Positions 8,415 through 14,892 of a DNA stretch of 35,842 nucleotides are shown in pieces. Numbering within the stretch: the first letter of the stretch is position 1; the number at the start of each line of letters is the position of its first letter. Origin of the DNA: JBFFXF01 sp041569895 (lineage in GTDB: Bacteria; Planctomycetota; UBA8108; JACQVS01); assembly GCA_041569895.1 (NCBI GenBank), contig JBFFXF010000038.1, forward strand, positions 1 to 35,842, written 5' to 3'. The translations under genes and the position numbers were made by a program. The notes beneath the pieces are model-generated. The model saw only the letters and a list, made by a program, of their open reading frames with translations, was not told where the DNA came from and searched no databases.

Positions 8415-9470
8415 TCAGGGAGATCCCTGGAGCAGCTCCGTCGCTTGCGCGGATGCGAGTCTGCCGCGCGGCGTCTTGATGAGCAAGCCGCGCCGGATGA
8501 GATACGGCTCGTAGACATCCTCTATGGTCCTCTCTTCCTCGCCGACCGAGACCGAGATCGTCTTCAGCCCGATCGGCCGCTCGCCGTTTGAAAGCAGCAC
8601 GTTCAGAATCGATCGATCAACGCGATCGAGCCCGTTCTCGTCGACTCCGAGTCGCGACAGCCCCTCCTCGACCGACGACAGGTCGATCGGTATCGACGGC
8701 GACAGGCGCCGCTCCCCGCGCTTCTGGGCGCGCAGCTGCGCGACGTCACGGATGCGCCGCAGGAACCGGTTGGCGAAGCGCGGTGTGCCCCGGGCGCGCC
8801 GGGCGAGCTCGCTCGCCGCGTCTCGCTCGATCGCCGCCCCGAGCAGCGTCGCCGAGCGCTCGATGATCCTGGAGAGATCCTCCTCCGGGTACGCGTCGAG
8901 CCGCTCGAGAATGCCGAAGCGGCTCCGGAACGGCGCCGAGAGCAGGCCCGCGCGCGTCGTCGCGCCGACGAGCGTGAAGCGATGGAGCGAGAGCGAGTAC
9001 GAGCGCGCGTCGGGACCGTGATCGACGACGAGATCGACCTTGAAGTCCTCCATCGCGGAGTAGAGATACTCCTCCGCCTCGATCGACATGCGGTGGATCT
9101 CGTCGATGAAGAGGACGGCGCCCTCCTCCAGGTTGGTCAGGATGCCGACGAGGTCCTTGGCGTGGTTGAGCACCGGACCCGAGGTCTGGCGCAGAGCGAC
9201 GCCGAGCTCCGCGGCGATCAGGCGCGCGAGGGTCGTCTTGCCGAGGCCCGGCATGCCGGTCAACAGGACGTGCTCGAGCGGCTCGCGCCGCAGCATGGCG
9301 GCGTGGATCGCGAGACGGAGGTTGTCGACGACGCGCTCCTGGCCGACGAACTCCTCGAAGGTCTCCGGGCGCAGGCTGATCTCGGCGCCGGTCTCCTCGT
9401 CGTCGATCGGATCGCAGCGAAAGGGATGGAACTCGGGCGGGCCGCCGCGGCGGTCGCGGTCTTTCTTCAC
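8415..9470 (-). CDS. ruvB: Holliday junction branch-migration DNA helicase RuvB
   Basis: A 351-aa AAA+ motor that, with RuvA, drives branch migration of Holliday junctions. Motifs: 'PETFEEFVGQERVVDNL' near 35-51, Walker A 'GMPGLGKT' (72-79), Walker B 'LFIDE' (120-124), sensor 1 'GATTRAG' (169-175), arginine finger in 'PFRSRFG' (180-186), sensor 2 'GTPRFANRFLRR' (228-239), and a C-terminal winged helix with 'YEPYLIRRGLLIKTPRGR'. Length is normal. The start is a GTG with AAGGGA upstream, preceded by a good sigma-70-type promoter at 9563-9590. No ruvA or ruvC is present upstream, so it is separated from its usual partners; the next gene downstream is the SpoIID-like lipoprotein. Confidence 0.97.
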   Translation of the reverse strand: MKKDRDRRGGPPEFHPFRCDPIDDEETGAEISLRPETFEEFVGQERVVDNLRLAIHAAMLRREPLEHVLLTGMPGLGKTTLARLIAAELGVALRQTSGPVLNHAKDLVGILTNLEEGAVLFIDEIHRMSIEAEEYLYSAMEDFKVDLVVDHGPDARSYSLSLHRFTLVGATTRAGLLSAPFRSRFGILERLDAYPEEDLSRIIERSATLLGAAIERDAASELARRARGTPRFANRFLRRIRDVAQLRAQKRGERRLSPSIPIDLSSVEEGLSRLGVDENGLDRVDRSILNVLLSNGERPIGLKTISVSVGEEERTIEDVYEPYLIRRGLLIKTPRGRLASAQATELLQGSP

Positions 9471-9562
9471 ACCGTGCTTCCCTTCTCTTCTTCGACGTCC
9501 CGGTCGTCGCGGCGGTTCAAAGCCGCGGGTCTCTCCCGCAGTCTCCTCCCGCCGAGAGTCGG

Positions 9563-9590
9563 ATTATATCGACGCCGAGAGCCCCGTGAA
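9563..9590 (-). promoter_or_regulatory. Sigma-70-type promoter for ruvB
   Basis: On the minus strand, TTCACG (9590-9585), a 16-nt spacer and a perfect TATAAT (9568-9563) lie about 93 nt upstream of the ruvB GTG. The -10 is exact; the -35 matches 4 of 6. An AT-rich -10 stands out in this GC-rich sequence. It implies that ruvB is transcribed apart from the genes above it. Confidence 0.5.
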
Positions 9591-9607
9591 ACCGGAAAAC
9601 AAGCGGG

Positions 9608-9793
9608 TCAGGTCTGCTCCCCCGCGAGCCGCCGCCCGAGGAGGAAGAGCGCGGCGCCGACGAAGAGGCAGCCGAGCTCCCAGGTCATCAGCGCGCCCTC
9701 CGACATGTAATCGCCGGTCGTGCACGAGTGTACGAGGCCGAGCGGCGCGATGATGATTCCCGCGATCTGGAGCACGTGGCCGAGGTTCTTCAC
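9608..9793 (-). CDS. Small two-helix membrane protein
   Basis: 61 aa from a GTG at 9793, with no clear Shine-Dalgarno. Two hydrophobic segments are visible: 'LQIAGIIIAPLGLVHSC' (about 8-24) and 'LGCLFVGAALFLLGRRL' (about 40-56), joined by a short acidic loop with 'TTGDYMSEGAL', and a basic end. This is a plausible two-pass inner-membrane miniprotein. Function is not recognised. It begins 60 nt after the SPASM-like gene and ends 17 nt before the ruvB promoter, so it is probably the last gene of that operon. Coding status rests on the clean two-helix pattern and its fit in the gap. Confidence 0.6.
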   Translation of the reverse strand: MKNLGHVLQIAGIIIAPLGLVHSCTTGDYMSEGALMTWELGCLFVGAALFLLGRRLAGEQT

Positions 9794-9853
9794 GGCGGAG
9801 AGGATATCGGAATCGCGCGACCATTGCCATGCCGCCGGCGGCGCACGTGCGGC

Positions 9854-11515
9854 TCAGGAGCGGCGGCACCAGTCGTCGCACGAGGCGCACAGCGGCTCAT
9901 CGCTCCATCGTCCCGCGGCGTGCAGTTCCCGCAGCGACGTCAGGCGCTCTCCGCTCCAGACCTCCGCGATCGTCGACACGGCGAGGTCACCGGCCGGGCG
10001 CTGGAGATCGAAATCGTTGTCGCACACCGCCGCGGTGCCGTCCGGGTGCACGACGAGCCGATCGGTGATCCGCGCGCAGGCGCGCCGCGACGACAGGCGA
10101 TGCGCGTGCAACGGTCGCCGCGCGAGCTGCCCGGCATGGTCGCGGAACCGATCGAGCACCACCCACGGCGTGCGCGGGAACCAGCGGTCGAGAAACGCCT
10201 CGGCCTCCGCGACGTTCTCCTCGACCTCCCGGAACTCGACGGCGACGACGGACCCGCCGTCGGCCCCGCGCTCGAGCAGGGCATCGACGGCGCGCTCGAC
10301 GTCCCCGAGTCGATCGATGCCGCGGATGCAGCGGAAGGTCTCCGCCCGCACCGCGTCGACCGGCACGACGACCGCGTCGACGGTCTCGGCGATCAGATCG
10401 AGCTCGCGCTCGCCGAGATCGAGCGCGTCGGTCTCGAGAACCACGCAGCCGATCTCCGCCGCGCGCACGGAGCGCAGGATCTCGTCGATCCGCGGGTGCA
10501 GCATCGGCTCGCCGCCGCGGATCACCAGGCGCGCCTCCTGCCACGATGCGAGCTCGCTCGCGATGCGCTCGACCAGCTCCGAATCGACGTCGGTCGCCCC
10601 GGAGACGCTCTCGAGCGGCGTGTCGAAGATCGACTCGCCGCGCAGTCGATCGGTGACTCGCAGCGCCAGCTCCGCGGGGACCGGCCCGCGAAAGACCGCC
10701 GCCGGCTCGCGGTCGGAGGCGAGCCGTTCGAGCCACCGGCCATCGGCCAGGCTGGCGGGGTCGGCTCCGAGGCCCTCGCCCTCGAGCCACTCGGCGACGC
10801 GTTCCAGGACCGCCGCGCCCCGGCGCGACTCGGCCGTCAGACGCGCCCGCACGCTCCGCTCGCGCGGATACCAGTGGAAGGCCCCCTTGGTGTCGAGGTC
10901 GCGCTCCGGCCTGTCCGGGAGGAAGCGAACCGGCTCGTCGAGCTCCAGATCCTGAGCCACGACGTTCCGGAGGTACTTCGCCGTCACCAGGTCGGCGGAC
11001 ACGCCGGGCGGCAGGGTCGACAGGCGGAGCAGCGCATCGCGGGACGAGGAGCGACCTCGCAGGAGGTCCTCGACGAGGTCGGCGCACACGAAGGGCGCCG
11101 CGGGCGGAAAGAGTAGCAGCTCCTCGACCCCCGCCGCCTCCGCCGCCGCGAGAAGCCGCAGCGGATCGCCACGTTCGGCGACCGCGTGCGGGATCGCCCA
11201 TCCCGCCCGCCACGAATCGGGCGCCAGGCGCCGCAGCCGGGCGACGCGCTCGCGGCGCGACGGATCCCGTCCCGTGGCCGCGAAGACCGTGACGCGGTCA
11301 CGCGCCGGCAGCGCGGCGTCGAGCGCCGACGACACGCGCTCGGCGAACCCCGCGACCTCGGCGGGCACGACGACGACCGCGCGATCGATCGAGGGACACG
11401 CGAGAATCGCTTCCAGCGTTCTCGCGAGGCAGGCCCGTCCGAGCAACTCGGCGTCCCACGGGAACGGGTACCCGAGGCTGGATCTGTCGGGGTGGAGCTC
11501 GAGCGCGGCGAGCAT
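9854..11515 (-). CDS. Nucleotidyltransferase-like / SPASM-domain fusion lacking radical-SAM cysteines
   Basis: 553 aa. Residues 1-220 resemble a sugar-nucleotide cytidylyltransferase fold ('VVVVPAEVAGFAERV' near 47-61, 'ELLLFPPAAPFVCADLVEDL' near 132-151), but the N-terminal Gly/Arg/Lys nucleotide-binding loop is not evident. Residues about 290-470 look like a radical-SAM barrel with 'LVIRGGEPMLHPRIDEIL' (330-347) matching the GGE motif, yet no CxxxCxxC precedes it. The C-terminus is SPASM-like: C480, C498 ('PDGTAAVCDNDF'), 'IAEVWSGERL', then C543, C546, C550. It may keep an auxiliary iron-sulfur cluster but not SAM radical chemistry. I recall a spirochaete family called spiro-SPASM with similar layout; unverified. 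The ATG at 11515 directly follows the HAD gene's stop (TAGATG), implying coupled translation. A flagellum-linked role, such as filament modification, is inferred from context. Confidence 0.75.
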   Translation of the reverse strand: MLAALELHPDRSSLGYPFPWDAELLGRACLARTLEAILACPSIDRAVVVVPAEVAGFAERVSSALDAALPARDRVTVFAATGRDPSRRERVARLRRLAPDSWRAGWAIPHAVAERGDPLRLLAAAEAAGVEELLLFPPAAPFVCADLVEDLLRGRSSSRDALLRLSTLPPGVSADLVTAKYLRNVVAQDLELDEPVRFLPDRPERDLDTKGAFHWYPRERSVRARLTAESRRGAAVLERVAEWLEGEGLGADPASLADGRWLERLASDREPAAVFRGPVPAELALRVTDRLRGESIFDTPLESVSGATDVDSELVERIASELASWQEARLVIRGGEPMLHPRIDEILRSVRAAEIGCVVLETDALDLGERELDLIAETVDAVVVPVDAVRAETFRCIRGIDRLGDVERAVDALLERGADGGSVVAVEFREVEENVAEAEAFLDRWFPRTPWVVLDRFRDHAGQLARRPLHAHRLSSRRACARITDRLVVHPDGTAAVCDNDFDLQRPAGDLAVSTIAEVWSGERLTSLRELHAAGRWSDEPLCASCDDWCRRS

Positions 11516-12022
11516 CTACTCGAGGATCTTGATCAGGTCCTCGAACGAGTGGATGTCCTGGCCGAAGAGCAGCGCGGTGCCCCCCCACTTGCGCACGGCG
11601 CTGATGTTCTCGGGCCAGTCGTCGACGAACAGCACTTCCGACGGCTTGATCGTCACCTTCTCGTTCCTCTGGATGACCCTGATGAGGTTGCGGATCGACT
11701 CCTCCTTGGGCTTCCAGCAGAGCTGGGGCTTGTAGAAGTAGTCGGCAAGACCCATGAACTGGAGGAGCTTGAGCGTCGGCTCGGAGTCGTTTCTGCTCGC
11801 GAGCGAGATGTACGCGCCGCGCTTCTGCAGGAAGTCGAGCAGCGTGCGCACGTCCGGGAAGAGCTCGACCCACTGCCCGTTGCGGCCGACGAGCCGATCA
11901 GGAGTCTCCATCCGGAACGGCTCCTCGATGAGGTTGCAGAGGCCGCCGGAGACCGACCAGAGTGTCTCGTCCAGGTCGAAGACGAAGAGCTTGTACTTGA
12001 GGTCCCTGGACTTCTTCGTCAC
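11516..12022 (-). CDS. HAD-superfamily phosphatase (MDP-1/FkbH-like, class IIIC)
   Basis: 168 aa from the GTG at 12022, chosen because AAGGAG lies 11 nt upstream, overlapping the stop of the preceding gene. All HAD motifs are visible: 'FVFDLDETLW' with nucleophile D16 and D18; motif II 'SLASRND' (73-79); motif III Lys in 'CWKPKEESI' (102-110); and motif IV 'VLFVDDWPENI' (130-140). This matches magnesium-dependent phosphatase-1-like and FkbH-like HAD enzymes, which act on small phosphorylated substrates or carrier-bound groups; the substrate here is unknown. It is the middle gene of a tight three-gene operon: the upstream gene ends 9 nt before this start, and the SPASM-like gene begins at the base after its stop. 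Confidence 0.85.
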   Translation of the reverse strand: MTKKSRDLKYKLFVFDLDETLWSVSGGLCNLIEEPFRMETPDRLVGRNGQWVELFPDVRTLLDFLQKRGAYISLASRNDSEPTLKLLQFMGLADYFYKPQLCWKPKEESIRNLIRVIQRNEKVTIKPSEVLFVDDWPENISAVRKWGGTALLFGQDIHSFEDLIKILE

Positions 12023-12030
12023 GGACGCGA

Positions 12031-12750
12031 TCACTCCTTCTCGGTGACGAGGTCCTCTACCTCCGCCCGGTTCTCCGCCCGCGGGGCGCCGCAACCCGTG
12101 GCGGCATCCGAGCCCCGGATCTGCTCAGTCCACGACGAGAACTCATCGGAAAGCCCGCTCAGGTGATCCGGGAACTCGTATTCGAGAGCATCGGAGACGA
12201 CGACCAGATCCCGCGTGTCGATGGCGACGAGGATCTCCCGGAGGACCTGGCCGAGACGCGTCATCTTCAGGGCGCAGCGGTCGATGTCCTCGTTTCCCGC
12301 GACGCCGAGCTGCACCAGGAGATGAATGCCGTCCTGGTACGCCGTCGTCAGCAGCGACAGACCCTGCGCGAACCGCGCGAAGTCATCGGCGACGCGCGCG
12401 ACCTCGCCGGATCGGACCGCCGTGGCGATGTCGTCGCGCAGCGACTGCAGGCGCGAGACCGCTCCGAGGCACTCGTCGAACGTGTCGGAGACGAAGTCTC
12501 CGGTCGGCGCGACCTCGACCTCGACGCGCTCGATGCCGTCGGTCGGCGTCCTGGAGAACGCGGATTCTTCCTCACCGCCGACCTCGCGGCCGTCGACCAC
12601 CACGCGCGAGAGCATGTAGCCGCACCGCAGGAGCTCGCCACGCAGGGCCGAGAGGAACGCCGTGACACTGTCCCCCGGGGGACGTGTGTCGAGGACTCGT
12701 TTCACCGCAGGAACCTCGTCCAGGTCGACGCCCGTGAATTCGATCTCCAT
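12031..12750 (-). CDS. Conserved-looking protein of unknown function (239 aa)
   Basis: 239 aa, soluble, acidic, not recognised. The first 80 residues look alpha/beta ('MEIEFTGVDLDEVPAVKRVL', then 'SRVVVDGREVGGEEESAF' and 'IERVEVEVAPTGDF'). Residues about 88-210 are mostly helical with regular hydrophobic spacing, and the tail is polar. There is no signal peptide, membrane helix or known catalytic motif. The size and helical middle could suit a chaperone or adaptor, but that is speculation. It is first in an operon with the HAD phosphatase and the SPASM-like protein and has a sigma-28-like promoter about 50 nt upstream of its ATG, linking it to late flagellar expression. It is divergent from the beta-propeller lipoprotein gene. 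Confidence 0.7.
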   Translation of the reverse strand: MEIEFTGVDLDEVPAVKRVLDTRPPGDSVTAFLSALRGELLRCGYMLSRVVVDGREVGGEEESAFSRTPTDGIERVEVEVAPTGDFVSDTFDECLGAVSRLQSLRDDIATAVRSGEVARVADDFARFAQGLSLLTTAYQDGIHLLVQLGVAGNEDIDRCALKMTRLGQVLREILVAIDTRDLVVVSDALEYEFPDHLSGLSDEFSSWTEQIRGSDAATGCGAPRAENRAEVEDLVTEKE

Positions 12751-12805
12751 CTCGCTCTCCCGATCTGCCGGCCGGTAACTCTCGGGGTCCGGGACTCCAA
12801 TTCCC

Positions 12806-12832
12806 GTATCGGTCTCATTCCGGGAAAAGTGA
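12806..12832 (-). promoter_or_regulatory. Candidate sigma-28 (FliA) promoter for the orphan-HAD-SPASM operon
   Basis: Minus strand: TCACTTTT (12832-12825), exactly 11 nt, then ACCGATAC (12813-12806). Against the sigma-28 consensus TAAAGTTT-N11-GCCGATAA this scores 5/8 plus 6/8, with the CCGATA core intact. The predicted transcription start (about 12799) lies about 50 nt upstream of the ATG at 12750. It is weaker than the flagellin promoter at 22152-22178 but has the same spacing. Confidence 0.45.
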
Positions 12833-12958
12833 AGCCGGCGACGCGGAAATCCGGGAGGGCCATGTCCTCTTTCACGAGCTCTGGTCTCGCGTTGCGGGCG
12901 AGGCGTCGGTCCCGCCGATACATCCGAGGCGGCAGATCATAACAGGGAGTCATGGGTG

Positions 12959-14122
12959 ATGCAATTTGTGTCAAGTAGGTTACCGCGCGACCAATCTCGC
13001 CGCGGTCCGTCGCCGCGACGGGGCCTCGTTGTCGCCCTCCTGGTCGCGCTCGCCGCGGTGGTCACGGCCGCGTCGCCGGGGTGCTTCGAGCCGCAGCCGA
13101 AGCCCGAGCTCGGGGAGAGCCCCGACCCGTCCGCTCCCCGCCCGGCCGCCCGGATCGCGTCGCGGACGTGGCGGCGGCGACAGCAGCACACCCGCGGCCG
13201 GGAAGGCGACGATCTCTTTCCATGCCCGTCACCGGACGGCACGGCGCTCTACTACTCCACGTCGCGCCTGTCGCCGAACTTCATCCTGGTGACCCGACCG
13301 CTCGATGGGCCGGGTGTCTCGCTGCTCACCGACGGCGCGGCGAACGATCTGCACCCCGCCGTGTCACCCGATGGATCGCTGCTGGCGTTCGCGAGCGATC
13401 GCGACGGCTTCTGGGACATCTACGTGCTGGCGACCGGCGTCGCCGGACCCGCTCGCCGGGTAGTCAGGTCGCCCGCGGCGACGCTCGGCCCGTCGTGGGC
13501 CCCCGACGGCAGGCGCCTGGCGTGTTTCCGCGTCGGGCGCGGGAGCTCGGACTGGGAGATCTGGATCATCGACGTCGAGACGGGCTCGCAGACGATCCTC
13601 GGCGATGGGCTCTTTCCGGCCTGGTCACCCGACGGCGAGTGGATCGCGTTCCAGCGCGCCAGCCGGCGCGGCGAGCGCTGGTACTCGATCTGGAAGGTGC
13701 GCGCGAGCGGTGGCCGCGCGACGCGGCTGACCGACGACGCGGCGAGCTGGGGCGCCGTGACTCCGGCGTGGTCTCCGGACGGCCGCTGGATCGCGTTCAC
13801 CGCCGTCGCGAAGACGCCGTCCGACGGGGCGCCCGCGGACGACGTGCTCCCCGATGGAGACCCGCGGGCGCTGCTGTCGGGCGCCCCGGGCAGTCGTGAC
13901 ATCTATATCATCGCCGCCGACGGTGGCCGGCTCACCAACCTGACCGGAGACCGGCCGTACGTCTCGGAATGGAATCCGAGCTTCGGCGGGGACGGGAAGC
14001 TCTACTTCAACGCCGACGAGGACGGCTCGGCTCACGTCTGGAGCCTGGACGTGTCGTTCGTGACGGGCTCAACCGCTGACGCTGATCCCCTCCCGCTCCG
14101 TCCCCGCGTCGGAGGCGGTTGA
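12959..14122 (+). CDS. Lipoprotein with TolB-like WD40/PD40 beta-propeller
   Basis: 387 aa from the ATG at 12959 (GGGAG 9 nt upstream; GTG 12956 is in the same frame). A basic n-region, hydrophobic core 'GLVVALLVALAAVVTAA' and 'SPGC' suggest a lipoprotein signal. The body has repeated PD40/WD40-like strands: 'FPCPSPDGTALYYSTSR', 'HPAVSPDGSLLAFASDRDG', 'GPSWAPDGRRLACFRVG', 'FPAWSPDGEWIAFQRAS', 'TPAWSPDGRWIAFTAVA' and 'NPSFGGDGKLYFNADEDG', six blades as in the TolB propeller, with 'DIYVL'- and 'EIWII'-type strands between. Such domains bind proteins or ligands at the envelope; the partner is unknown. It is the only plus-strand gene in the middle of the window, divergent from the SPASM operon, and its last 54 nt overlap the 3' end of fliS. 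Confidence 0.85.
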   Translation: MQFVSSRLPRDQSRRGPSPRRGLVVALLVALAAVVTAASPGCFEPQPKPELGESPDPSAPRPAARIASRTWRRRQQHTRGREGDDLFPCPSPDGTALYYSTSRLSPNFILVTRPLDGPGVSLLTDGAANDLHPAVSPDGSLLAFASDRDGFWDIYVLATGVAGPARRVVRSPAATLGPSWAPDGRRLACFRVGRGSSDWEIWIIDVETGSQTILGDGLFPAWSPDGEWIAFQRASRRGERWYSIWKVRASGGRATRLTDDAASWGAVTPAWSPDGRWIAFTAVAKTPSDGAPADDVLPDGDPRALLSGAPGSRDIYIIAADGGRLTNLTGDRPYVSEWNPSFGGDGKLYFNADEDGSAHVWSLDVSFVTGSTADADPLPLRPRVGGG

Positions 14123-14545
14123 TTCGGCCGCCAGCTCCGCCGCGATCGAGTTGCGGTACTGCTCGACGGCGTTTCGCCACGTCTCGCGCAGCTCGAGCAG
14201 GATCTTGAGCGCCTCGTCGATCTTCTCGAGCGAGTGCTCCAGGTTGGCCTCGATCAGGCGCCGGTAGACGAAGAAGTAGAGGCCGCGGAGATCCATGTAG
14301 ATCTGGTCGCCGATCTCCGGACTGAGCGCGTTCGCCAGCCCCATGACGATGCCCTGCGCTCGCTGGAGCGCGTTGTTCTTCTCCTCGAGGTCGTTCTTCT
14401 CGATCGCCTCGCGCCCGCGCTCCGCGAAACGGACCGCGCCGTCGACGACCATCAGCAGGAGCTGGTCCTTCGGCGCGGTGCCGACGTGGACCTTGAAGTA
14501 CTGCTCGACGAGTTGCGATTGCTTGCCGGTGGCCGTGGCTGTCAT
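14069..14545 (-). CDS. fliS: Flagellar export chaperone FliS
   Basis: 158 aa. FliS binds the disordered C-terminal end of flagellin in the cytoplasm, preventing early polymerisation and delivering it to the export gate. Family features: 'VEQYFKVHVGTAPKDQLLLM' near 13-32, 'DGAVRFAERGREAIEKND' near 35-52, 'NNALQRAQGIVMGLANAL' near 57-74 and 'LRGLYFFVYRRLIEANLE' near 86-103, closing with the helix 'LLELRETWRNAVEQY'. The core is a complete four/five-helix bundle; the last 25 residues are a low-complexity extension overlapping the propeller gene. The gene is last in the flagellar cluster. It is separated from fliD by 347 nt of repeats, so it may be read through from fliD or have its own promoter, which I could not identify. 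Confidence 0.94.
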   Translation of the reverse strand: MTATATGKQSQLVEQYFKVHVGTAPKDQLLLMVVDGAVRFAERGREAIEKNDLEEKNNALQRAQGIVMGLANALSPEIGDQIYMDLRGLYFFVYRRLIEANLEHSLEKIDEALKILLELRETWRNAVEQYRNSIAAELAAESTASDAGTEREGISVSG

Positions 14546-14642
14546 GTGTCGCTCGTGGGTGCTTTACGTCGAAAGGCGGTTCAGTCAGTTAGACTCTCAA
14601 TCAGCGCACGCCCCGTCGTCCTCGTCCTCGACGATTCCTACT

Positions 14643-14709
14643 CCGACCCCGACCCCGACTCCGACTCCGATTCCGATTCCGAGTCAGAGGTCCGAGTCAG
14701 AGGTCCGAC
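14643..14709. repeat. CCGAYY hexamers with interleaved CAGAGGT heptamers
   Basis: Six CCGACC/CCGACT/CCGATT hexamers run without a break from 14643 to 14678. They are followed by CCGAGT-CAGAGGT-CCGAGT-CAGAGGT-CCGAC. The two units are those seen at 7038-7129, showing that the same repeat family occupies two separate gaps 7.5 kb apart. Confidence 0.8.
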
Positions 14710-14830
14710 AGCCGTTCTCCCTCATCTGCGTGATCTGCATTCACTCTTCTTCTTATTCCCGGTTTCCTGCGGTTTCCTGCATTCCTCCTGAATCCGTCCA
14801 GGTCTCGCCCTCCAGGTCGAGCAGCCCTTT

Positions 14831-14862
14831 CGGGCACGGGAACGGGTACGGGAACGGGTACG
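14831..14862 (+). repeat. GGGAAC/GGGTAC hexamer array with G-quadruplex pattern
   Basis: Five GGG runs separated by 3-nt spacers (CAC, AAC, TAC, AAC), then a TAC. It is the reverse-complement orientation of the CCCGTW array at 6970-7030. It lies 31 nt beyond the fliD stop codon, so in the fliD transcript the strand is C-rich. Confidence 0.75.
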
Positions 14863-14892
14863 AAGCAGAGTCATCCCGCGTATCTCATCCGA

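Larger units (their letters stand above)
14546..14892. other. 347-nt gene-free gap between fliD and fliS, largely repeats
   Basis: Holds two short-repeat arrays (14643-14709 and 14831-14862), a tandem GGTTTCCTGC pair (14761-14780) and pyrimidine-rich filler. No convincing promoter, RNA gene or open reading frame was found. The short frames here translate to repetitive dipeptides and do not look coding. Confidence 0.7.

Noticed and set aside
6935..8479. Long plus-strand open frame opposite the SpoIID-like and tandem repeat region
   Set aside because: It translates the repeats to Pro/Phe/Tyr/Ser dipeptides and is then the complement of a well-supported gene; high GC makes long antisense frames common here.
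12914..12921. GCCGATAC on the plus strand upstream of the propeller lipoprotein, resembling a sigma-28 -10
   Set aside because: No -35-like sequence is present 11 nt upstream on that strand.
12952..12978. Eight-codon open frame overlapping the propeller start, as a possible leader peptide
   Set aside because: The ATG is only 2 nt from the GGGAG site, too close for good initiation, and the peptide has no recognisable feature.
14643..14709. Possible CRISPR array
   Set aside because: Units are 6-7 bp with no unique spacers of usual length and no cas genes in the window.
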